A stretch of 64,000 nucleotides of DNA from Tieghemiomyces parasiticus (taxonomy: Eukaryota; Kickxellomycota; Dimargaritomycetes; Dimargaritales; Dimargaritaceae). The stretch covers positions 1-64,000 of the forward strand of contig JANBPT010000152.1 in NCBI GenBank assembly GCA_027575765.1. Reading direction: 5' to 3'. Shown one piece after another: positions 22,912-32,800 of the stretch; the stretch's first letter is position 1; every line of letters starts with the position of its first letter. A program made the position numbers and the translations under genes. The notes beneath the pieces are model-generated. The model did not search any database. It was not told the DNA's origin and worked only from the letters and a program-made list of their open reading frames with translations.

Positions 22912-24512
22912 ATGGCCAAATCCAAGGCTAGTTCGGAGGAGCCTCCCACGCCTAGCGCCCTGCGGGTCGTCGATTTGCGCGAGGAACTATCCAAGCGTAA
23001 CCTGCCGACCAGCGGTTTGAAGGCTGAACTCGTCAAGCGGCTAGAAGCCGCCCTGGTCGACGATGCCCCAACGGCCGATGGTTCTGCCGAGGAAACCGAT
23101 CAGCCGAGCGCAGGCGTTCAGGAGACACATGGGGATCCCGTAGACAAGCCAGTCACCCCCGAAGATAATCTGGTCACTGACCAACCGGAAACGGTACCAG
23201 AACCGGCCGTCTCCACTGAGGGCGAACTGTTGCCCAGTGAGCTCATAGTTAATGAGCAGGCTAACATGACCGAGTCCGTGACGCCGCTGCCTAGTGAACC
23301 CGTGGTTGATGAGCAGGCCACCATGATTGAGTCTGTGACGCCGCCGGCCAGTAAACCCGTGGTTGATGAGCAGGCCACCATGATTGAGTCCGTGACGACG
23401 CTGCCTAGCGAACCTAGAGTGCAAGAGCAGGTAACCGAGCCTGAGGTGATGATCCCAGTGCCAAGCGAGGCTGCGGTCGTGACGCCGCAAACTACAGTCG
23501 ATCAGGCCGACGCCATGGATGAGGACACCTTACCCGCGCCATCTACCGACGACACCTTCAATGCGGCGCCGAAGTTGACTCCGCCCCAGTCTAACGCGAG
23601 CACCCCATCCGTCCCGGCAGCTCCGCTCCCCGAAGACCCCACATCCCGCGCACCTGCCAGCGCCTACGGTCCCACCGCTTTCCTGTGCGTGCGCAATCTG
23701 CTAAGACCATTCACCCTGCGGCAGTTCAATGAGCTCTTCCGCCCCTATGGTCTCGTGGGCGACGCCTGGCTCAATGGTATTAAGACCCACGCATACGTCC
23801 AGGTAGGTTTTCCTGATAATGCTGTTGAATATTTCCTCGAACTGAAATATATGACGGGGCTGTCCTACTGCCAATGCCACCACTCGTTGGGAGCGCCGAA
23901 TTAACCTGATGTATATATCCTACCCTTTCCTTTACTTATAATTCTCAGCTGGAGAGCCCTGAAGCAGCCCGCCGGGCGCGTGCTGAATTGTACGGTGAGG
24001 CATTCCCGCCGGGGACCGGCCGCACCATTACGTTGGACTACCTTTCTGAATCGCGCATGAAGCGACTGATTGCCAGTGAGGAGGTCTTCACTAAGCAAGG
24101 CGCCAAGGCCTGGATCGAACAGGCACCCGCTGACTCGCCAGCGGGATGGTATGGGTTGGTTGTGGCCAGCACCAAACCCACTCGGCCTCGCGCCGCGGCG
24201 GCTGCCGCGGCTGCTCTCTCGTCCGATAAAGCCGAGGTTAGAACCACGACCATCCGGGGATCAGCTCCGACCGCAGCCAGCGGAAGTGAGCCCTCCTCGC
24301 CGCCTCCTGGCTTGAAGCGGAGCCGGGCGGCGTCTGATGCCGACCGAGTCATAGAGGAAGACCGTGGCCCGAGTCTTGATGAACTTTTTAAGAAGACGAA
24401 AACACTTCCCGCGCTATACTATAGGCGGAATGCCAAGAAACATAATTATCCGGCTAGACTCAGCGGTAAACGTATCAACAAAGGGCGCGGCCGCCCAGTT
24501 GGCCGTCGGTAA
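22912..24512 (+). CDS. Acinus-like SAP and RRM protein of the ASAP complex
   Basis: Exons 22912-23802 and 23949-24512 (intron 146 nt, phase 0) encode 484 residues. A SAP motif at about 16-50 (LRVVDLREELSKRNLPTSG) should bind nucleic acid. A Glu/Pro/Val-rich central region contains a 19-residue tandem repeat. An acinus-type RRM (about 255-335) begins AFLCVRNLLRPFTLRQF and is completed across the intron. Near the C-terminus PSLDELFKKTKTLPALYY matches the acinus RSB motif, which binds RNPS1 and SAP18. The very C-terminus is basic. Acinus, RNPS1 and SAP18 form ASAP, a nuclear complex tied to the exon junction complex and splicing. If the intron is retained, translation stops at 23904, inside the RRM. 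The three matching elements in order make the call firm; orthology is inferred from motifs. Confidence 0.86.
23236..23406 (+). repeat. In-frame tandem repeat, 3 units of 57 nt
   Basis: Three adjacent 57-base units (23236, 23293, 23350) encode near-identical 19-residue blocks of the form SEPVVDEQATMIESVTPxx inside the acinus-like gene. A fourth, decayed unit starts at 23407. Units 2 and 3 are nearly identical, so they are the most recent duplication. Confidence 0.9.
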
Positions 24513-25416
24513 ATTTATGCCTTGTTGATCACAAAAAACCTACCACACGAGTGCGCACTGTCGATCGGGAATTAGTATCTAATCAACTCCACTCGTGGTT
24601 GAAGACTTACTACGTAGTCAGAGTCTGCACCCGGGCTTCAATCTTCGACTGCCGCTCCACTTTGTCCACTTTCTTTGTCCACAACTGACTTCTACACAAA
24701 TTCAATGTAATTCTTTTATAAGTAACTCGCCATTTTCTATTCGTGATCTTTGTATTGGCATTCTGCCGTAAACGAAAGTTGAAATGGCCGTGGTCCAGGC
24801 AGGAGGGGGGGAATGGTGAACAACCCTACGCAGAGAGAGATATAGTATTAAAAAAGCGGCCGTTGGGGTACCCAAAGTGACTAGACCGGTAGAGGAGGTT
24901 GGTGCAGGGTTGCACTACATCGCCCGGTCAAAACCCCAAGGAAGGAGAAAATATGGGGAGCGAGGATAAACGGTCTGGTGCCACCTCGTCTTACGTAACC
25001 TTTGTACAATACGACCATCCAAAGCGACAGCTAAGCACGATCTTCCCCTCTTCACCCTCCCCTGCACGTCTTTTTGATTACCCAGTAGGGCTCCGACTTG
25101 TTTTGAATTACCCCCCCCCCCCTCCCGTTTACAATTTTCCTGATAACGGTGCATTCGCGTTATCCTACACCCCTTCATCATGTTCAGGGCGAACGGCCCT
25201 TCGAAACTGTTGGGGTAAGATTGGGCATTTCAGCCCTCCCTGTGCCACCCTCCCCTCCGTTGGCAGGGATGACCACCTGTTTTCGGCTCTCAGCGTAGAC
25301 CGCTTTATATGTATATATAACGAGGGATAAAACGGTCAACTTTGTCGTTACTTGAGCTTTATCAGCACCTTCTCACTCGTCCAGAAATTTCAAACCAGAC
25401 AGCTAATTCTATCACA
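24513..25416. other. Intergenic region
   Basis: No gene is recognised. It carries the longest homopolymer of the window, 12 C at 25111-25122, and a TATATATA-like stretch at 25308-25320 that could be the core promoter of the next gene. Confidence 0.45.
25111..25122. repeat. Poly(C) tract, 12 bases
   Basis: A perfect C run about 300 bases upstream of the F-box-like gene. It is the longest G/C homopolymer in the window. Confidence 0.9.
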
Positions 25417-26766
25417 ATGCGATCTGGTGTGTCCATCAGCCTGGTGGTGGCAATATGTACAGCCATGGTAACCAGGGTGCAGCCAGCCCTAATCAACGAC
25501 TTACCCCTTGAAACAAAGCTTCAGATGCTGGACACCGTTGGCAGCAAAGCGCTCCTCGCGCTGCGCAGGGTGTCGAAAAGTTGGAGGGATCTAGCCTCCT
25601 ATGCGGTAACCGAGAAGGTAGGATAATCATACGTTTGCTGGGCCTTCGCGCCCACTTTACTCGGCGAGAGCCCCACCTACTGTGGGGGGGGGGTAGTCAT
25701 TAGTACGCATTGCAATGGCTAAGCCGGCTAAGACCCATGTTAACCGCGTTGGAACCACTCTGATCTATTCCTGAATTTTGGCCTGACGCAGATGCGCCAG
25801 GCCATGGAAATCGTTATCAACTTTCAGCCCGATCCAGCGGCCGAAGACACAAGGAGTGACCAGAGCGCCCTAGCCCGGGCCTGGATCACGCTGGCGTCGT
25901 GGGAGACCCTGGACGAATTAGCCTACGGTTCCGGGGAGGATCCTAGTGCCGCCCTCCAGCGCAGTAGTGTCATATTCTCGTACCGCGGCGTCGGTCGTTT
26001 GGACCCGAACAACCGTCGCAACTCGCTTCCTCCCTCCCCAGTTAAGGGCTGGCAGTTACTTCCCTTGGCGGACATGTCGGCCGACCGGCTCAATTTTCAC
26101 TTCCCAATTATGGCCGCCATAGACAATTCAAGTTCCGCGAAACTGGCTGGATTCCTTCGCCAGCTAGTCGACGGACGAGTTCGCCGAGCCATGTCCCAGA
26201 GTTTTCGGACGCTGACGGCCGAGGTCACCGACGACGACCCGGATTATTTTCGCGTGGTGCAGCACGTCCTCCACTGTCGCGTACCGGGCCAACGGGACAT
26301 CATTGTTAATCACGCCATGGACCGTGTGGTCCAGGAGGTACTATGGCGCCTCTACACGACCGACCGCACCCCAGACCTCATTGCTATCCTCCAGGACCTC
26401 GACGCCCACTACCACGTACAGACCCTCCGCTCCTCAACCGACAGCCTGCGCCGCTATTTCGGCTTCGCGGTGATCTTGGCCGCCCAGAATGGTGACCGTG
26501 CCACGGTGCGGACCCTAGGCGACTACGCGGTGAGCGTCATCGACAGTGCGGGTTATTCGCTGGGCAAGATAATGGCGGACAACTTTGTCGAGTGTCTCAA
26601 ACTTCAAGGGTTAGAAGGGCCTAGCCGCATTCTCGAGCAGGAATGGAAGACAAGATCGTCCTTCGTTACCATCAGTTCGAACCAATGTCAGAATTATCCT
26701 ATCAACGTCCAGCAGTTTCAATTTACCGAGCAGGGAACCCTGGCCGAGTTTGTTACCGTGTTTTAA
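25417..26766 (+). CDS. Protein with N-terminal signal peptide and F-box-like region
   Basis: Exons 25417-25617 and 25792-26766 (intron 174 nt, phase 0, containing a 10-base G run) give 391 residues. The N-terminus looks like a secretory signal: Met-Arg, then a hydrophobic core (VSISLVVAICTAMV), probably cleaved before PALIND. An F-box-like helix pair follows (INDLPLETKLQML ... LLALRRVSKSWRDLAS, about 27-62). The remaining 320 residues are alpha-helical in appearance but match no family I can name. F-box proteins normally act in the cytosol as SCF ubiquitin-ligase adaptors, so a signal peptide in front is contradictory. Either the protein enters the secretory pathway with a repurposed F-box fold, or the hydrophobic segment is not a signal. 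An upstream TTG at 25342 was rejected as start. Confidence 0.7.
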
Positions 26767-26935
26767 GGTAAAGCAGACTGGCAAAAGGGAAGAGGGATCG
26801 ATCATTGGTTATTCACCAAGACATTGATATCAATTTGACAATTTGTTAAGAATCAGTTTTACATGATTATGGGGTTAACGCTGGGCGCCTGGCCAATTTC
26901 GTAGCCACACGCCGCCAGCGCTAACAGTGGACACA

Positions 26936-28818
26936 CTAGAACGCCAAAGATTGTTCTGCAAGGTACCATAGTAGTAGGTGTGGTGCGGCGGGAGAAGCGA
27001 TGACAATGTTAAATCATGGTCAATCCCAAATAATGATCCGTGGGGCCATGTGCTTGACATTAAGCCACTTCTGCATGCGAAGCTCGAAAAATATATATAG
27101 CCTACAGGTCGTACAATACTCACCTTCCTTGATGGTCCGTTGGTCGCGGCGGATGCCGGCCACAAAATCCTGGAAAATTTTCAGGTAGGGCCGCAGGGAG
27201 GTCTGGCCTGGCTGCTGGGGGTTGGCCTGCAACTCAGCCAATAGCTGGTGGACGGTGGGCACTGCGAGGGGGTCGAACTCGTCGAACTGGTCCGATGCAA
27301 TGGGGACACAGACACGGCCTGAGTGATGGAACATGAGGTGGGCGTGGCGTCAGACGAGTGGTATGTTGAGATGGCACGTGTTTCGGCCAGGTGAAGACGC
27401 GCACGTTAAAGTGAAGTGTAAGGCACGCGTAGTAAAGGCCCGGCGATAGCACGGACAGCGTCTATAACGTGCCGCACTCACCTGTCTTAGGATGTACACA
27501 GAACGGGCTCTTGAGCAAATGGTTCATGGCGGTCGACACCTTGTCATCGAGTCGAGGGTAGGTGTATTGGAACACAATGTCTCGCTTGGTTAACGCTAAA
27601 TTGCCACTCTTTTTGTTCTTGCGCTGGAGAAATGGGTAGTGGGCGGTGCAATGAAGAGACGTCAGAAAATCAATGGGAGGCGGCGGGGTTAATGCGCGCT
27701 GGGGAGGGATATTGGCGTGACGGCCGAGGCTCACGCCGTACACTTCACTAGGGTAATTCAGGTAAACCTACCTGGTTGGCGACCTTGGCCAGTACGCTGT
27801 CAAGCGTATCCCATCGGTCGAGTGAGGCTTGCTCATCATCCTCGGCCCACGCGGCCCGCAATTCACGACGGACATCTGAGACGCGGTGGCACGACGATAT
27901 ATATTTCATGATAGCACCAAATAGATCAATCAGCTGTGTAGGTCTCTTGGCTCATGCGGCGCCGATCCAGGGATCGTCCAGGGCTACTTGAGCTCCTAGA
28001 AAACCCCCATATCCAATCAAGTCGATCTTACCTTCATCCGAAAACAGTTTGAGAACCTTGGCCCATCCGTCGGACCGACGCAGGACGTCTTGTTCTATAA
28101 GGATCAACTCCGAAAAGTATTCCTTGATGATTCCGAACGACCGGGCCAGGTGCGGATGCAACTGGGCGGGCAAATGGACCTTGCGTTCCTGGCTGGCACC
28201 GCCACGGATGACCTCTAGGTAGCCGACCACGGCACGGCGACCCTCATTCGTTAGGCGTCGCGCACGTTCGTCGCTGACCCAGCAGTGCACGCCGCGGCGT
28301 CCGCTGTACACCCACATGATGTGCCGGAACCCAAAATCCTCGACCAGCGCGGCATGAACAATCTTCATGGCCACTACCATGAACTTCCAGCACCGGGCGC
28401 AGATATCACCGCCCTGGCAACACGTACGGATCTCGTCGTAGTCGGTCATATCGATATCGAATACCAGCTCCTTCTCAGTCGGCTGGAACGCGCTAGGTAG
28501 AACCGATTTCTTGTCGCGTGGGCGGGTCGTGTATACCGCACCGATATCAATCTTTCCCGGACACAGGCGGAGGAACTCGGCCTTCAGGGCATCCGCATCC
28601 TTGAAGGACTGGTAGCGAATGTAAATGTCGTTGCCGATGGTGAAGCTGAACTCTCGGTTCTGGAAAAGCTTGGTCGGCGTTGGCTGACAGCCGTTAAGCC
28701 AGTCGTAGTAGGCCGTGAATGGAAAGATCTTGTCGTAAAAGCTGCGCAGGAGAACGGGGTACTCAGGACTCCGAACGTCGATCGATGTGTCCACATCCAT
28801 GGCGGTGACGAGGGACAT
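26936..28818 (-). CDS. PRI1: DNA primase small (catalytic) subunit
   Basis: Five exons (28032-28818, 27772-27875, 27482-27623, 27124-27318, 26936-26955) join in phase to 415 residues, the usual length of eukaryotic PriS. The enzyme makes RNA primers in the DNA polymerase alpha-primase complex at replication forks. The catalytic aspartates are in FDIDMTDYDE (Asp121, Asp123). A zinc-binding set follows (CC at 133-134, C140, C143). SGRRGVHCWVSD (172-183) is the nucleotide-binding signature, and YPRLDDKVSTAMNHLLKSPF with HPKTGRVCVPI is the conserved C-terminal part. The last exon is only 20 nt and supplies the terminal residues EQSLAF with a TAG stop. A second Met at codon 7 (28800) could also be the start. 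The 3' end faces the F-box-like gene 169 bases away. Confidence 0.95.
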
Positions 28819-29843
28819 GGTCTATGACTGGGAATGTGAAGGAGGGGGGCGGGGAAATAATGGTAACGGTGCAGGCGATGAGGAATTTATTACTGGGGCC
28901 GCAAAAGGGTGTGGGGACCATGTGGCTTGTGGACTAACACACGGGCGACGATGTTAGGAGGTCTGTCGGCCGGCATCTGGCGGAGCCATGACTCCAAGCG
29001 CAACTAGATGGGCAGGGCCAAGAGGGCAAATAGTAAACAGTTCACAACCTAATCGACCGTCTATTGGCTGGATATCGCGCTGCCGCACTTCCCTCCCTTA
29101 ACAAACCTCTGCCGGTGTTAAACTCGAGTGAAGCCGCGTAATTCACGTGCTACAAAATACTAGATTAAACCTTATTTTAAGTATCCGAGAGCAGCGCCTA
29201 CTCGACCGTGGCCGAGAGCATCTACAAGACTAGACGGGACCCAGCGATTGGGGTAAGGCCGTGGCCCAGCGCTCCGTCGCAGGCTTTCTGGACATTGTAG
29301 TATTATAGGCCCTAGGCTGCTGCGTACTTGTTAACTGGGGCCCTTGCTTATTTATTAATTTTCAGCAGGGCCCAGAGCCTGTCCCCATTTCGTACGCCCA
29401 AGTCGCGCGGGATAATTTCTTAACCACCATCGGACTTTTAAGGAGCAGAGATTAATACGAAAGCCGAGTGGCCATATATGAACAGCGGTATACGAATGTG
29501 GAATAGGGCACAGTACACGTGTCCCTGGTCTTGCGGCCCCTTGAATCTTAATCTTCTAAAGGGAGATATGGACCACCATCTTAGCATTTGTAGGCGGGGT
29601 AGAGCGATTCGGGCAAGGCAGTGAGTCAAAAATAGTCGCTTGACAGTGAAGAGGGGTCGAGTTCTAGCGTAGCGGGATGCCCCTACAATATATTTTACCT
29701 GTCCGCTTCAGCCTTCTCTGCTAAATTCCAGCAGTAGCTTCCTTTATTAAGTAAGGCCTCGTCAAAGGTATTTTCAAAGGCCAGTATGGCTGGTGCCAGG
29801 TCAGCTACTTAGTACCAAAGCCAGCGAATGATAAATGTGCAGC
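28819..29843. other. Intergenic region
   Basis: About 1 kb between the start of the primase gene and the stop of the channel gene (both minus strand). No gene or repeat is recognised. Confidence 0.5.
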
Positions 29844-32800
29844 CTAGTACGGCGCGCAATCGGAGAGCACGTAGACACGGTCGCCACGGCGCAGGACCAT
29901 GGTAGGGCCCGGATTCACCAGCACGTAGCACAACGGGTGTCGATTGTGGCTGACAGCACGATAGAGGCCCAGTGGGACGGCGCAGTGCACACGACAGAGT
30001 TCTGTGAACAACGAGAGGTAGAGCCGGCCAAAGAACTCGGCCGGTACGTCCACTAAGAAAGAGTGACCATAGAGGTTCGTGGTCACGGGTGGTTCGGATT
30101 CCACGCCGCCGTTGGGAGGGATGGAGTTCTCACTCGCAGAGTCTTCGTCTTCTGGTGCCTGGGTATCGACTAGACATGGTTCAGTCTCCACGGTCGTAGC
30201 GGCGGCGAGCGGCGGCGGCGAAAAGTAGAGTTGCACGGTATCGTCAGCCAGACGATGCGAAAAAATAAGGTGTTTGACGATATCCAGGATATGGTTGTTG
30301 TAGTAGGTCTGGCAGATCAGGGTGTCCAGCATACAGGGGGCAAACACGTGGCCCGACATGAAGGACGGGCGCAGAATGGCCTGGGCGTACATCTCGTCGA
30401 TGGGCACGGTCTCGCTCTCGCCAATGAATTTCATATTCTCGCGGTGGATGAACTCTACCACGATAAAGAAATCATCGCTCTGGGATAGGGACTCAATGTT
30501 AAGGACGGCCAGAAGGGCGGAGGCGTCGGCGGTGTGCTGCGTCGAGTCGCCTGACTGATGCTGCAGTCCGCTCAGAACCACGGCCTTCCGGGCCAAATGA
30601 ATGTGGGCCTTGAACAGGTCCTTACGGATGAGGGCCGAACCGCGCACCATGTACACGTTGCCAAAGCTGGCTAGCAGACGCTGCTGGGACCCGCTGGGTT
30701 CGTTTTTGCTGAGGATCACGATGGGCAGGTCACCTGTGGCGCTGAACGGGCTGTGGACTGGGGTGTTGTCACGGTGTGGGACCCGCAGGCAGCCGATGAA
30801 GTACTCCAAGTTGGGTGGGAAAGCGCCGCCGGTGTCGCAAATGACAATGTGGTCGCCTAGGTCTCGCGGGATTGTGAAGAACGGATCCGCCGGGGGCACA
30901 GGGCTCTTGAGCGCCTTCGCAGGGCGGTCCCCGTGGCCGGATGAATTGTGGTGGTGGCGGTGATAGCGCCGGTGATGACGGCGACCGTGATTGTGGTGCT
31001 CCAAAAAATGGCGATGCGAACGGTGATATGGCGGACGGGAGCGGTCGCAATCTTGAAGCCCAGTGTCGGACCCAATACCGTCACCAGAGGGCACCGCGAT
31101 AGCGAGCGGCAGGGCCGTATCATCCAGAACCAACTGTTTGGTGTCAGAGTGGGCCGTCCCGATCGGTAACTTCTCCCGGCGGCGTTCCGAGAGCGACGCC
31201 AGGGTATCGGTGGCTGGACCGGGTGGTACAGGGCCGGTCGGAGTGGGCGAGGTGGTGGTACCGCGCAGTTGGTCGCCGTTAGTTTCGAGTGGGTCCTCGG
31301 CCCCCAGGCCCTCACCCTCAGTGATGCCCAATCCGGTCTCTTTATCCACAGGCCCTCCCTCCTCCATATCTATAGCCTCATCAACGTCCTTCAACAAGGT
31401 CAGCGCGGCCTCCTCGCCCATCTCGGCTATGGCGGCAGCCTGAGCCTGTTTGATGTTCTTCTGCAGAATGGCGGACCGGGTACGGGCAGCCTGGGCCTCG
31501 GCATCGTTGGCAGGAGTCGAACTGCCGGTCATTTTAGCGTTCAGAGGGCCCTTGGAGTCTCCGGTTGTCGTCCGGGATAGGGCATCAGGTGTCTTAGAGC
31601 CTTCCATCACCGAGGCCGCAGGGGTTTTGCCCATAGGCTCACCTTGGCCCTCCTCGGTCTCACCAGCGTCGGTCCCACCACTCTCTTCGTACTCCTCGTC
31701 ATCATCGGGTTCCATAAACACCAGGTTGGCCTTGCGCATGTCTAAGTCCAAACCCGCATCCTCGATCTCGTCGAGGGCCAGGGCGTCAGAGACTGGATCT
31801 GCAAGGAGCGGGGTGGTGTCAGTGAACCCCAAGGGGGGTGAGGCCTGGCGGGACGGTGGACGACGGGTTGGCTCCACCCCTGCCGAAGAGTGGCCGACCA
31901 TGGTAGGGCGCTGGCAGCTCGGCGAGGACGGCACGAGGATAGACTGATGAAAAGAGGTCTCACCGGGTAAAGTACCGGGCAGGAAGGACCCGCCAAATTG
32001 GGAGATGGCGTCGGCGATCTCGGAAGTGGTAGCAATGACGAACCCGGTCTCGTTACCCTGCAAGACGTGGCGAGCTGGGTTGATAACCAGGTGCCACTTT
32101 TTGCTGCGGGTCGTGGGTTCACCAGCCGCGAAGATAGCCTCGGTATCTGGGAGCTGCAGCCGCAGGGCGAACAGGGTGGCGCCAAAGTGAGCGTAAAACA
32201 CCTCGGCTACTTGGCTGAAGGTATTACCAACTACGAAATCGGAGAAGGTGATGGAGTAGATCTCCTGGCTGGCCCCACGCACGTATTCCTTGATCCAGTT
32301 CATATGGGGGCGGCCCTCCAGTGATTCGAGGATTTTGTCGCTGGTTGAGTCGGTGATGGAGGTGGTGAGGAGGTGAATCAGAGAGGCGAACCCAGGGATC
32401 ACGCAGGACTGGGCCAGCAGGCCGAGGCGGAGCTCATCAACGCAGATGGTCCGGTTGGTGAGGTACTCGAGGTGGGTCTCGGTCTCGGGGACGAGCACCT
32501 GGGCGTACAGCTTGAGTCGCTTGTTCATGGTGCGGCAGTACTTTTTAACGGCCAGGGCGAACATGACGGTGGTGGCGTCCTCGACCTCAGGGTCCTGGGA
32601 GGTGTGCATCTTGTTGGTGAGTAGAAAGCACGCCTTGGCCCGGTTGGCGCACACTTTCTGCAGGTTGGAGAAGGAGGTGGGCGAGCCACGTACATACTTG
32701 ACCCGGTTGACGAAGGCCGGATCGTTGAGCACGTTGGCCACGTCTTCAGGTGGGTCCTCGGCGCCCATGATGACCACCACGGTGTTGACGGTGACTAGAC

